A DNA stretch of 64,000 nt, taken from Polytrichum commune (taxonomy: Eukaryota > Streptophyta > Polytrichopsida > Polytrichales > Polytrichaceae). Below, piece after piece: positions 22,658 through 35,399 of the stretch (position 1 is its first letter; every line of letters starts with the position of its first letter). Position numbers and translations under genes: made by a program. The stretch is from NCBI GenBank assembly GCA_950295325.1, contig OX485806.1:48479169-48543168 (forward strand). Reading direction: 5' to 3'. The notes below the pieces were generated by a model, which was not told the DNA's origin, did no database searches, and saw nothing but the letters and a program-made list of their open reading frames with translations.

Positions 22658-25600
22658 TCATTCTCCATCTTCAGCTTCAGCTTCATTTCCATTATCGACA
22701 TCATTTTCTGCAGCAACAATACGTGCCAAGTTATCTTTGGCAAAATCTATATGTTTTTGGGGGATGGTCATTGTCTCTGATTTGGAACCTTTGCGTGGTT
22801 TCCAAGCACAAAGTATGGTATTTGTGTTAATCCAAATTGGTTTGTACGCCGAGTCCAATGTCCACCTGAAACCTTTTTTGGTGTCCCACCCAAAATATGT
22901 GCGGAGCATATTTTGATCTTTGGTACTTGGACGACAATATTCCACCTCAATTTGATGAAAATTTGGGCTCATTGAAACAAAATTTGGTGATGACAATGCT
23001 TTCACCAACCAAATCGGTTTAGGGTGCTCCTCATCTCCAGGACGTATGAGGACCATATAACCTTCGTAGCAATCAACAACCACCAAAATGAAGGAGCTGG
23101 ACGATTACGAGCAGGGCCAACATAATGGTCGTCCGTAGCGAACTCTTCACGAACGTCTCCATTGCTGAAGAACATGGCCTCAAATTCCACGATTGTCACT
23201 CAGCTTTGTGGCCAAAAACCTTGTGTCAAACATGAATGTGTATCGTAATCATGTGCTAGCAATGCTGAGCGAATGCGATCCCAATACACAATCAATGGTT
23301 CGTGGATATCCCGAACACGTCTTTTGATGTCTTCCTCACACAATTATTTCCAATACTGAATGAATCCGGATATACCTTTGATGATTTCTGGTCCATTCCT
23401 CATGGGGTTGGGTGTGCAAGGCTTTGGCTCCCCATCAAGTAGCATACATTTGCCATCTTCGTTTTGGCGCCATATAAGTATCCCTTCCTCTGGACCCCAA
23501 TTCGGGAAAGTGGACAAAAATTTGAATTGCATGGCCGGCAGACCATCATCACGCATATAGAACCAGAATTGTTAAGCTTTGGTGTGGCCCACTAAGCAAT
23601 CACCTCCCTTAAGAATGAATGGTTTAATGAACGTTTTGAAATCGGGCACTTCTTCAATCAAATGAGGGATGACTGGTACATTATCCAAATCCATGTACGA
23701 TTTTATGAGAAGAGGAATTGTCGGAAAATCCTCCTCGTGCAACTTCATACTCCAACGTCCAAATGAAGCATCAATGTCATCGTGCGTGTGGCCAACCATT
23801 AAAAAAGACACAAACACTTCTTTGAATATGCCCTTGGCTACAAACAATGACCAAAAACAAAACACGTATCGACATCTGTTGTCCTTGGCACAATTGTCAA
23901 GTTGCACGTGTAGAGTTGGAGGCAAAGGTTTAGCAAGAACGGGTTGTTCAGGTGGTTATTGCAATGAAGATAGACAAAATTCCTTCCCCTCTAGTACAGC
24001 CTCATAAATCGGTGTTGTTCCACATCCAACAAAAAAAACACGAGAGGATGATGTTGGCGGACTCTCAAGATCCCGTAGAAGTTTTGCAAAAGACCCTACG
24101 GTATGATTGGCATCGCCAGGATAGAAATCCAAGCCATAATGTGCATACTTCACGTCCACATGGCCATGTGCAATCATACTTGAGTTTAGACATATAAATG
24201 AGATGTATATTACAAAATCATCTATAACAAGCAAATTGAATTTTTCTAGAAGCAAGAAAAAAAAATGAACATACATTTACGGATGTGCATCCGTAACCCT
24301 TAAAGATGAGTATGTGGGTATGCAAAAAACAATGTGAAACCCAACGAACCTGTGACAGATATTGGGAGTTTAAAATATCCATATGTAGCCTTTATTTTCT
24401 GCGCATAACAAAGGCACGCAATCTTCGCATGGTCCATTTTGTCATGAATAATTGTCAAAACCTCGTTCGGCCTCATTATTGATAGTGCGCGATTCTTGTA
24501 GTAGTCTTGACGGTGTGCCTCCTGGTTGTTGACATGCTCAATGTATTTCCGTTGATGTCTGTGGTGTGACACAGTTCCTATTGGATGTGCGTCTTGAAGG
24601 CCTTTATATTTTTCACAAGTAGAACACCTAGCAAACTTATCCCCAAGTCTCTTTATAATGTACTATGCGAATTGTTGATTCTTGATCACACTCAATTTTG
24701 ACAATGAAATCGGCCCACATCCGGCTTTTTCACCAATTTCATTAACGTCCATAAGTATGTTCTTCCATTTTGTCCCTGTAGGTAAAACCATCTGAACAAC
24801 ATTTTCCCCCGACGGCAGAGTCCGTGTCTTGTGTGGCATCGCATCCGCTAATGGCATAATGATGGTTGATAATGTTGCAGCCGCTTGGAGTGTTGCCTCC
24901 CTGGGCGTCTTTGTGCCAGGGTTGCCATGGAACCGAGAACGTTGACCTTGCAAGGAATAGTTCCGGAACCTATAAAAATTTGCCTTTGAAACTGTATGAA
25001 TAATGTACCATGCCGTGCAACAGACTTCTATATTTTCTAAGATCACAACCTTACGACCTTCGGCATTGAAATGCATGTTGCGATGAACTTCAAGTTTCTT
25101 TGCAGATCGCATACGAAAGTCCCAAGCCACATCTCTTGTCTCAAAGATTTGATTTTATCATGGGAAAATAATTGGCAACACCTCTTTGCACAACAATCCT
25201 TTGTTGCTACGGATCTAATAAATGTTTCTCCCAATGTTTGATCTCGACGACATTGCGTGGGTTCACGAGGTACACGAACGGAATCATATTTACGATGACC
25301 TTTTCTAGGACGCATTGTGGGTAACAAAACCTCTTGTATTTCCTCATAATGGCGGAAATGATTCCACAAGCTAACACCATCATGAAGAATACTTCGCAAC
25401 GACCATCGACGAAGAGAGAATCTCCAACTAGGAGGCACTTCCAATGGATCCAAAAAATTCAAAATGCACACCCCAACATCTTCCTCCCCAAGTGGATTTT
25501 CATCAATACAATCCTTAGGATTCGAGTTCCTACAAATACCATCGGCCACGGGAACACCACAACCATTGACTAGGACAACATCAAGATCAACCCATTATTC

Positions 25601-25789
25601 CCGTGAATAACCCTCACATGGTGGAAGGAATTCATCCTCTGCATTGGCGATACCAATTGTAGTTTCATGTTCCCCGACAACTTCAAACTCACTACCATAG
25701 CTTGACGCTTCCGAAGACAACTCCAACGCACTATCACCGGAGTTGGAATCCATGGCCACTACAAGAGAGCCAAATGAAGAATATGTCAA
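22658..25789 (-). pseudogene. DUF7869-type transposon protein gene, broken
   Basis: Minus-strand gene from 25789 to 22658. The N-terminal part has CCAKRCCQLFSHDKIKSLRQ. After a frameshift near 25130 come RKVVILENIEVCCTAWYIIH and VSKANFYRFR. A segment around 24600-24450 reads FARCSTCEKYKGLQ then HRQDYYKNR. The DUF7869 core lies near 23925-23700: LHVQLDNCAKDNRCRYVF, then FVSFLMVGHTHDDIDASFGR. The tail has a possible BAH-like stretch (DEEHPKPIWLVKAL) and an acidic C-terminus. This Cys-rich N-terminus plus QLDN..N and VGHTHDDID order is what I know of the DUF7869 family, often found in mobile elements. In-frame stops: TAA near 25594, TAG 24663, TAA near 23571, TAA near 23343 and TGA near 23200. 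A frameshift lies near 23090 and at least one intron near 24280. It is not functional as written. Confidence 0.65.
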
Positions 25790-25899
25790 AATATCTCATT
25801 CAATAAATTTCATGGATAGTCTTAATGCTTATTATCAATGAAACACAATCTGGGCAATAGCGGCTTTCATGGCGTGGAAACAAAAACATATTGGTATAC

Positions 25900-27150
25900 G
25901 TCTCCTTGCCATACTCTACATGGCACATGGTCATGATGTCATTTTAGGTGCCATACAAACTATAGCACCAAAGGTACAAAGGTTTACGGACGCGCGTCCG
26001 TAAACCTTTGTATTTCATTACTTGCTCAACTGCATTGCTAAAAGAAATAGAGGTTGAATGCACCAAGAGGTTTAAATTTACGGACGCACATCCGTAAACC
26101 TACATGTCACTACAATCTTCTTGCCATACTCTACATGACACATGGTCATGATGTCATTGTAGGTGCAATACAAAACTATAGCACCAAATGTACAAAGGTT
26201 TACGGACGCGCATCCGTAAACCTTTGTACCTAATTACTAGCTCAACTACATTGCTAAAAGCAATAAAGGTTCAATGCACCAAAAGGTTTAATATTTAGGG
26301 ACGTGCGTCCGTAAACTTACATATCACTACAGTATCCTTGCCATACTATACATGGCACATGGTCATGATGTCATTTTAGGTGCCATACAAAACTATAGCA
26401 CCAAAGATACAAAGGTTTACGAACACGCGTCCATAAAGCTTTGTATCTTATTACTTGCTCAACTACATTGCTAAAAGAAATAGAGGTTGAATGCACCAAG
26501 AGGTTTAAGATTTACGGACGCACGTCCGTAAACTTACATGTCACTACAATCTTCTTGCCATACTCTACATGACACATGGGCATGATGTCATTTTAGGTGC
26601 AATACAAAACTATAGCACCAAATGTACAAAAGTTTACGGACGCGCGTCCGTAAACCTTTGAACCTAATTACTAGCTCAACTACATTGCTAAAAACAATAA
26701 AGGTTCAATGCACCAAAAGGTTTAATATTTAGGGACGCGTGTCCGTAAACTTACTTATCACTACAGTCTCCTTACCATACTCTACATGGCACATGGTCAT
26801 GATGTCATTTTAGGTGCCATACAAAACTATAGCACCAAAGGTACAAAGCTTTACGGACGCGCGTCCGTAAACCTTTGTATATCATTACTTGCTCAACTGC
26901 ATTGCTAAAAGCAATAGAGGTTGAATGCACCAAGAGGTTTAAGATTTACGGACGCACGTCCGTAAACTTTCATAACACTACAGTATCGTTGCCATATTCT
27001 ACATGGCATATGGTCACGATGTTAGTCTAGGTGGCATACCGAACCATGGCTAAACCTCTGTAACTCATTACTAGCTCAACTACAATGCTCAAAATAATAG
27101 AGATTCAATAAACAAGAGGGTAAAGGTTTACGAACGCGCGTCTGTAAACA
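25900..27150 (+). repeat. ~218-bp tandem array with two palindromes per unit
   Basis: The palindrome ACGGACGCGCGTCCGT or close variants appears near 25984, 26203, 26417, 26634 and 26853 (spacing 214-219 bp). A second palindrome (ACGGACGCACGTCCGT type) appears near 26077, 26296, 26513, 26732 and 26946. The first copy extends to a perfect 38-bp palindrome at 25975-26012. A worn copy lies near 27128. The array sits immediately 5' of the DUF7869 gene, and half-sites recur at its 3' side and inside it (24277-24297). This suggests transposase-binding subterminal repeats or a promoter element of that transposon. Confidence 0.88.
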
Positions 27151-27414
27151 TCCGATATTTGCGGCGGCATAATAGGATCAATACCTCCACAAAATAAAAA
27201 CCTAGCACACTACAAGGGTCCCGGGAGCGCAACCCACATCTGAGATGCAAAAAGAGTCTCTTGGTGAGGGGATGTCTCCTTAAGTAGTGATCGTTTTCCC
27301 TTGGATCCATTTTTCGACATAGGATACTATCCACCAACTATGTCCTAAAAATAAAAACCTATGATTATTATATTCTATGTGCCATCCTTATAATGGAATG
27401 TGTATTCATGGTCA

Positions 27415-27660
27415 CTACAAGAAAAACAAGGATTTTAAGTACAGTGTTTTAGCATGCATGTGCTAATTGGACCAACACTTCATGAAAAGAAGGAAATAGA
27501 CATGTTTCTAGTATAAGTGTTGGAAAATAATCATTGTGGACACATTGACGCCCCGATATTGTTTATAAGACGACTCACATCGTCCTATAAACAATCAGAC
27601 AATTTGCCCAATAGATTGTATGAATTATGGTCGGTAATTTTCAGGACGTATGTGCTAAAT
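27415..27660 (+). mobile_element. CACTA-type transposon terminus (one end only)
   Basis: CACTACAAGAAAAACAAGG at 27415 is the classic 5' terminal sequence of plant CACTA (En/Spm) elements. Repeated short motifs such as CAGTGTTTTAGCATGCATGT follow. I see no matching inverted end (TTTTCTTGTAGTG) downstream in the window, so this is a truncated remnant. The 3 bp before it are GGT. Confidence 0.5.
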
Positions 27661-28430
27661 CATGTACACAGTAAATACTAGACAATTTCTAGTATATAAT
27701 AAATAAAATTCCATTAATAATAAAATAATATACTATAAATAATAAATAAGAATAACACACCATTAATATAATTAAAATAAATAAAATAAAATCAGACCAT
27801 AAATAGTAAATAATATACTATATACAGTAGATAAGAATAACATATTGAAAATAATAAATAATATACTATATAAAGTAGATAATAATAAAATACTATAAAT
27901 AATAAACAAACGACCATTAATAGTACTAATATACTATGAATATTGAAAATTAAATACCAGACTATAAATAGTAAACAATATACTATATACAGTAGATAAT
28001 AATAACATACTGAAAGAATAAAGAATAAAGATAATAATAAATAATAAACATCAGACCATAAATAGTAATAATACACTATAAATAGAAAATAGAACATATC
28101 ATACCATAAATAGTATACTATATATAATAGATAATAATAACATATTTAAAATTATGTATATATATATATATATATAATAAACTATAAACTATAAACAATA
28201 AATATTAGGCAGTACATAGTAAATATGATAATATAAACAGTAAATACGAGGCAGTAAATAGCAAATATGAGGCACTTAATAATAAATAATAGGCAGTATA
28301 CAACAAATATTGGATAATAAATTATAAGCAGTAAATAATATATGCCGTATATAGTTGATATTATATTATATATATTAAATAAAAAATAAAAAATAACATG
28401 GGGCCTCTATATACAAATGTTTTAAATACT
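27661..28430. repeat. AT-rich minisatellite-like stretch
   Basis: Built from degenerate ATAAATAGTAAATAATATACTA-like units plus a short (TA)n run near 28155-28176. The long minus-strand ORF over it (27792-28097) is Tyr/Leu/Phe-only and an artefact of composition. Confidence 0.75.
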
Positions 28431-28444
28431 TTTAGTATATCATG

Positions 28445-28660
28445 CGCGGAGTGGTGGCTTAGTGGCTAAGGCCTCTATGTGGGAGCCAAGAGGTTCAAGG
28501 ATCAAATCCCTTGGCCCCCGCCCTTGGCTTAGCCTACTAGGTAAGTGTCTAGGCACTTAGAACTATAGGTGCTTATAGATGGCAAGGCTCGGGAGGTGAG
28601 GATTGGACTTAGTAATGGTGGATATCTCTTTTAAATGACACTCATTTGTTATAAAAGAGG
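28445..28660 (+). mobile_element. tRNA-derived SINE (probable)
   Basis: A perfect RNA polymerase III A box (TGGCTTAGTGG, 28455-28465) is followed 37 bases later by a B-box-like GGTTCAAGGAT (28492-28502). The flanking sequence GCGCGGAG..CCCCCGC could form a tRNA-like acceptor arm. A tRNA-unrelated body follows. I cannot fix the 3' end or a target duplication. The spacing and the body argue for a SINE rather than a working tRNA gene. Confidence 0.5.
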
Positions 28661-29255
28661 ACCACTCATTATTCAACATATCAACCAATGATAACCCTAC
28701 ACATGCATGCACGTTTTAACGTTAAGTAATAATATAGTGTGGAACCCGTAAAATTTTTAGTATATTTAGACATTATAAGCAATGGTCCTAAACATATTGG
28801 CTATGTCCAAATAGACAATCCATGGGGTGTAGGGCATGGTCCCCCAAGACATGTCGTAGACAACACGCTTTCTAGTAATATATGCTATTAGGTCACATCT
28901 TTGTTTACTTCAATAAATGTCTTGTTACATGTCTAAATTGTACACAATCTCTAGTAGTGGGTGGACAACATCCATAGACCATGAGTCCACATAATCACAA
29001 AAGAAAAAAACATGTATTGGCTAATAATATATGAGCATTATATATTATTGAGGGGTGGTTTATAATATTGAAATGCCTAATATTAAGAATTCATTATAGA
29101 ATTAGTAGACAAAAATTATAGAATCATGGAGAAAATTGACCACAACAACAACAATAGTACATCGAATATAAATATAAATATTTATTTATTTATTTAAAAA
29201 TATATCTAAATCTATAAATCTATATAAAACTATCAATCTATAAATATATCAATAT
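28661..29255. other. AT-rich sequence without a supported feature
   Basis: Left flank of element B. No ORF, RNA gene or clear repeat. Its last five bases (AATAT) do not match the five bases after element B (TCCAT). Confidence 0.4.
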
Positions 29256-32200
29256 TGTGGGAGCCCAGTATTCTACAGAAATATGGAAATACGGAAATAC
29301 GGATCCATTTTCCGTATTTTACCCTGCTCGTATGAGGACAATAGGGTCTCTTAGGTTAAATTAATTGTACTAGGAAATAGGGCGTTCTAAATCCGCCTCG
29401 CATGATAAAAATGATAAAAAGGGGTCCTATTACCGGTCCGGCAAATTGGACTAGGAGGACCGTTTGATTATGGTCCGGACCAAGTAACGGCTACGCCACG
29501 TTTACCCAACGGTCCGGAAGTGGAGAGCCGACCGGTAACGACGATTACAACGGACTTGTGGCGGTTGGGGGAAACCGTTGGTAAACCGTCGGAAAACGGT
29601 TGGCAACCGTTTTCTGTTAAAACGAACGGTAACATGGGAAGGAAGAGGGAGGAAGGATATTTAAGGGTCCCTTCCTTCTCCTCCCCACTTTTTCGCAAGA
29701 GGAAAATTTGTTGAGAGAACGAGTGGTAAGGTTGTTGTTTTTTTTTTCTTTCGAGCCGCCAGCAGTGGGATTGCTGGGACTCCGCAATTTCTAGTTACCG
29801 GCAGTTGGCTTGCCGAGACTCCGTAGCAATTAAACGGAAGAGACGGAACCCGGAGGGCAGAGAATTTCTGTAGTTGTGGCAGAGGTTGAGAGAAGAAAGG
29901 AAAATGCCGGAAGCACGGGAAGAGGATCGGAGGGAACCCATTCCGATTCCGCTCAAAGCCCTCATCCCTGCAATTCCGAGGGAGGACGGGGAGCTGCAGG
30001 AGCTAGCGAAGGATCTCCGGGTTATGGGTTGCGAGGGGTTGCTCGCCAAACCCTGGAACCTTCGAGCGGAAGATACCCTCCGGGAATTCAAGTTCGAGAG
30101 AGGGAATCAGTGGTTGGGAACTAAAAGGAGGGATCCGGATAGTTGGACTCCGGAAGTCTGGAATAGGGTTTACGGGTTTCCGAGAGGAATTGCAGAGGGA
30201 TGGGCTGGCCGCCGCGATGGCCTGTTCGCCGGAAAGTTTAGAGGAGACGCAGACCCGAAGGACGGCTTCCACCCCGGGAACTGCCGGAACCTTAGAGAGC
30301 GTAGGGTATTAAAGTTCCTCCTGCCCATGCTTAACCCGGACAAGCCTAAGCGAATCAGCCTTACCATGGCTAACACCCTGTTCGGTGCTATGTCCGGAGT
30401 CCGGCCCGTGAATTAGGGGTTGATAATTTAGGAGGTAGTAGGGCGGGCCCTCCCCATGTAGGCCGGAAACCCTCCTTCCTCTCCCCCTTCATTCTTCACC
30501 TCTATCAGCACTTTGACTGCATCACGGCCGAGGAGGAGGACATGCTGACTATAACGGCGGACGAGGTCACCTACAAGCTCCATCCGGAAGTCGGAGACAT
30601 CAAGACGGAAACCTCAAGCGACCCAATCATTCTGAAACCGCCTCCCTCTTCACCCGGAAGTCTGCCGTCGACCCTCCAGAGACAAACCTCTCCTCCCCCT
30701 CATTATCATCCGGAAGCCAGACCCAGCCGGGAAACCACTTGGCGGAATGTGGATCTCTCCGCTTGGGACTTTCCGGAAAATCCCTTCAAGCGGGTCCAAG
30801 AGGGGCTGGAGGATCCTGCAGAACCAGTACTTCCGGCTGGAACATATCGTCCGAGGAGCGAACCAGGCCCTGGACGACTGCGGACCCGGAAATATTCTCC
30901 GGGAGTTAGCCAAGAGAGTGGACCGGAAGGAGCTCGAGCAGGCCAAGACGGAGAATGCTCACCTCACCGCGCAGGTGGCAGCCATGACTCAAGAGCTAAG
31001 TCAGAAGAGCGAGGAAATCCGGAAGTACCAAGAGGAGCAGGCAGTGGTCTTCAGCCGGATCCGGGAGCTGGTGGGGCATCTGGCAGAGATCGTCAACAAG
31101 GCGCATCTCTACGACCGGATGATGGAGTCTGGAGAACCGGCTTCCGCTAGGCAGACCCTCCCCATCCTCATGAAATACTCATGGACGATGAAGGATCTCC
31201 TGGCAGAAATCCAGAGGGTGGTTCCGCCAAGCGGAACACCCCGGCGGGTACTCTATCCGAGTCCGCCTGGGTCACCAACCGGAACCCTCTACCAGGTAGT
31301 TGGTGAAGTCGCCCTGGTCCAGAATCCGCCAACGGCTGCAAGACCCAGCCAGCAGGGAGGCGGCTCTCAGCCTGCCAGTTCCGGAAGGATCCACTCTCCC
31401 CAAGTGAGGTGGAAGAGCACCAGGTCTGTTAGATCAGGACGAGGCCAGTCCCCTGTTCCGCGGACCTCGGATCAGTCGCGGACTCCGGACAGAGCTCGGA
31501 CCCCTATAAGACACCAAACTTCGGATCGAGAGGCGACTCCGAATAGGGGTAAGGCCCCTATGACCCGAGCCTCGCCGTCGTCTCCTCCGGATTGCCAAAT
31601 GGTGAACACATTTCCTCCGCCACCCTCAAGGGCGGCCTCCACTAGGGATCCGCGGACTACCTCGATCTCGGGCGGACAGAATCCGGAACAGCGCACCGAA
31701 AGCGATCCTTCCCCGATCCGGAGCGTCCGGAAGGGAAGTACAGTTTCCGGAACACTAGGTTCCGGAACACCGCGGACAGAAGGAGCAGGGGACTCGGAGG
31801 ACGAGATTGCCCCTTCTCCAAACATGAGGAGGATGCTTACGCGACTAAAGAAGGCATCGCTGGGAGGGGGCTCATCCGCCGTCAACGGCCTCGGCAGCCA
31901 TTAGAAGGAGGGATCAGCTCAGAAGAAGCACCGTTCTTCTTAGCTTAGGACGGTAGTTAGATTAGTTTGGCAGAATTGAGATAAGAAGATAGGACTTAGG
32001 AGTTTTTGAAGTTGAGGAATAAAATTCTCCCTTGGGTTTTGTCAGCGGAAAATCCGGATCTTGATCCGGGAAATCCGGGAGGACGGAAGCAGTTAGGGTT
32101 TTCTTAAGGACGGCCACCTGGACCGCCGCCTTCAGATTAGGGATTTTGGGACTCTACTTAAGGCTGAATAAGGAGATGGAGAAGGGTTCCTTCTCCATTG

Positions 32201-33287
32201 TTGTATTTTGATTGCTCGTACTCTAATAAATTCCTTGATTTCTCACTCCTTGACTCTCCTTGATTGATTTTGCGTACCCATGATTCGGAGATCGTTAGCG
32301 GAGGAGAGAGAGCATGAGGGGATAGGAGTTCCGGATAGGACATGGGAGAAGAAACCCGGATTAGATCTAGTTATTGCCTTGGGGATCCTCTGTGTGTGTA
32401 GTGGGAGGATTGGGTGAGATCCGGAAGGGATCCGGACTCGCGTCGTCCGAGCTTCTGAAGAGGTCCCATCGCCCTTAGACGGACCAATCCGGAAAGTGGT
32501 ACGAATCGCCCAGTTAGCTCAGATTGAATAGAGTCCAAGGTAGTGGTAGCCGGATCGATCCGTCAGAAGGAGGAGGGAAGGACCGGAACAGTTAGGATTC
32601 CGGGTCGGAGGCCATCTCCGAAGTGTAGTGGGAAGGGGACCTCATTGTTCCGGATGTCTGGGAAACGTCTAGGTGAGATAACCGTGGGGAGGACTGGGTA
32701 AAGATCCGGGAGGGATCCGGACTTGCGCCAATCTGATTTTCTGAAGAGGTCTCACCGCTTTTGGACGGGACAATCTAGAAAGTGGTACGGATCCCCCACT
32801 TATCCCGTCGAGTCAGATCTCCGGGTGGAATCCGGAATGCTCCGGTCGTTGTAGTCCTAAAATATAATCCGGATTTCCTTGTGTGACCTACCAAGACGGA
32901 TTTGGCCAATTCGGATTGGTTGTGAGGGAATATCCGGATTCCAATCTTATAAGGGACGTCTTCACCGGAAGAAACCAACTATTCTAGAGGGTAGAACGTA
33001 GAGGGGTAAATCTGGACCATAGGGATGAGTAAGTATTATAATTAGGACCTAAAGATACAATTTGGAAAGGCAAAATCCGGAGGAGGAAAAGTTTCCAAGA
33101 AACCGGAAGGCCGAAAACTGGGGTTTCTGGAAATTCGGCTAAGGAGTGCAAGATAAGCGGGTACGGGGAGTTCTCGACCTCCTACACTTCACAGAATCCC
33201 TGGACGATACTAGGGTCATCCGGACAAAACCGGATTAGGCACTTAAAAACGCCAATCCGGATATTTTGGTGTTCGTGTGTTCCCACA
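29256..33287 (+). mobile_element. Element B: second copy of the 4-kb TGTGGGA...TCCCACA element
   Basis: Colinear with element A from TGTGGGAGCCC to GTGTTCCCACA (4032 bp). The left flank is AATAT, while the right flank TCCAT continues into the 149-bp satellite. There is therefore no target duplication; the left part probably comes from a different insertion or was rearranged after insertion. The gag-like frame is more damaged than in A. Confidence 0.75.
29904..31943 (+). pseudogene. Gag-like ORF of element B, broken
   Basis: Same protein as in element A: MPEAREEDRREP start, GFPRGIAEGWAGRRDGLFAG core, the same coiled coil and Pro/Ser/Arg tail. Breaks: TAG 30414-30416 (TGG in A), TAG 30429-30431 (CAG in A), a one-base deletion near 30455, a one-base insertion near 30812 and TAG 31902-31904 (TCG in A). 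Comparison with A shows which changes are copy-specific. The two copies have diverged at many positions, mostly substitutions. Confidence 0.6.
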
Positions 33288-34349
33288 TCCATACCCAACT
33301 ATTTGAACATATTAACCTACCTAATCTACACGTCCTAAACCTATGTTAACATACAAGATACATGTCCTTCAAGTCAAAATATGGTCCTCATGTCCTCAAC
33401 CAAGACCCTCTGGGATCCGAGAGTGTCAAATTCTAGTCCATACCCAACTATTTGAACATATCAACCCAACTAGTCCACACATCTTGAAGTTGTGCTAACA
33501 TACAAGATCCATATCGTTCAAGTCAAAATATGGTCTTAGTGTCCTCAATCAAGACCCTCTCGGATCCGAGAGTGTCCAATTCTAGTCCATACCCAACTAT
33601 TTGACATATCAACCCACCTAGTCCACACATCTCAAACCTATCCTAACATACAAGATACATATCCTTCAATTCAAAATATGGTCTTAATGTCCTCAACCAA
33701 TACCCTCTCGGATCCGAAAGGGTCGAATTCTAGTCCATTCCCAACTATTTGAACATATCAACCTAACTAGTCTACACGTGCTAAACCTATGTTAACATAC
33801 AAGATACATGTCCTTCAAGTCAAAATATGGTCTTAATGTCCTCAACGAAGACCGTCTCGGATCCGAGAGTGTCAAATTCTAGTCCATACCCAACTATTTG
33901 AACATATCAACCCAACTACTCCACACATCTTGAAGTTGTGCTAACATACAATATACATATCCTTCAAGTCAAATTATGATCTTAATTTCCTCAACCAAGA
34001 TCCTCTCGGATCGGAGAGTGTCAAATTCTAGTCTATACCCAACTATTTGACATATCAACCCACCTAGTCCACACATCTCGAACCTATCCTAACATACAAG
34101 ATACATATCCTTCAAGTCAAAATATGGTCTTAATGTCCTCAACCAAGACCCTCTCGGATCCGAAAGGGTCGAATTCTAGTCCATTCCCAACTATTTGAAC
34201 ATATCAACGTAACTAGTCTACACGTCCTAAACCTATCTTAACATACAAGATACATGTCCTTCAAGTCAAAATATGGTCTTAATGTCCTCAACCAAGATCC
34301 TCTGAGATCCGAGTGGGTCGAATTCTAGTCCATACCCAACTATTTGAAC
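33288..34349 (+). repeat. 149-bp satellite, segment III
   Basis: About seven monomers in the same orientation as segments I and II, starting TCCATACCCAAC directly after element B and ending ATTTGAAC at 34349. Monomers here share variants (GAGAGTGTCAAATTC) alternating with standard ones, hinting at a higher-order repeat of roughly three monomers. Confidence 0.92.
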
Positions 34350-35399
34350 CCCGGGGGGAGCACTAGATATGGTGTTTGAGGATCACGTGCGTTCAAGCCC
34401 CTATTACATGGGGGCTATGTATGTAAATTTTGTGGATTATCGTAGGCCTATGTTTACCTAAATTTCTAAATTCTGTTCATTTCATGTGCCCTACCTTTCA
34501 TTATAATTTTTTTGTTGGACTAATTATTTGTAGGCTATCTTCATTATAAATACAACATCATACCTTATTTTCTAGGGGTTTAAACATAAATTGCCCAAAA
34601 TTGCACAGTATTGAGTCTACAGAACAATGTATGTGTGCAAAAGCCTTATCAGTACATACACTTCATAAACCCTATTCACAAGGAAACTAACTATCCAGCA
34701 TGACTTTGGCTATCCTTCTATCGAATTCATATCCTGCATTAGAGTCTTACAAATGACATTTAGACCATTCAGGCAGACCAAAGATATTCACAATCAAACG
34801 TCCACCCCTTGCTAATCGGGATAACCAAGGGAACAAATTTTCCTCTTTAGACAATTCCTCATCAAGAAAACACTTCAGATCGAGAAGACAAATGAAATTC
34901 CTCATCACCATACAACAACCTCATATGAATTCTGAAGCTTCACATAAAATTCACTTCATACGGAAATTTGCATGTATTAGAAATGAAGACATTCATCATG
35001 CATGAGTCCATACAAAAAAATAGTCCAAGAGTGAGGATTAGGGTTAGGCTAACATTCATTGAACAATATAGGATTGTGTTCACAAACACAATACAGTTCA
35101 TTTACAAGGCTCACAACTACACAAGTGTCTACTTTGTAATGTATAGGCAGCAACTTCCAAGTTTGACGGAAGCTAAAGGGTTTAGGGTATTTCTATACAC
35201 TTCCATATCTATTCAAGGAAAAAAATTCCCTAAACTCAAAGCCCTTTCATTGCATCATGCTGAATGCGCAGAACGTTGTAAACTTGCAAAACAACAAAAC
35301 ACAATTGATATCAGTATCACTCAAAATGGATTATTTGCAACCAATTGTGCACAAACAATCACTACGGGCCGATAATTCAAGTTATATGTACGATTTACC

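Noticed and set aside
25900-27150. CRISPR-like array
   Set aside because: The palindromes are long, the spacers are themselves repeated, and the genome is eukaryotic; it is a tandem repeat.
27792-28097. 101-aa membrane-protein ORF on the minus strand
   Set aside because: It is the translation of an AT-rich minisatellite, composed almost only of Tyr/Leu/Phe/Ile/Val.
28441-28525. Functional tRNA gene
   Set aside because: A and B boxes are present but the anticodon and T arms do not fold cleanly, and a SINE-like body follows.
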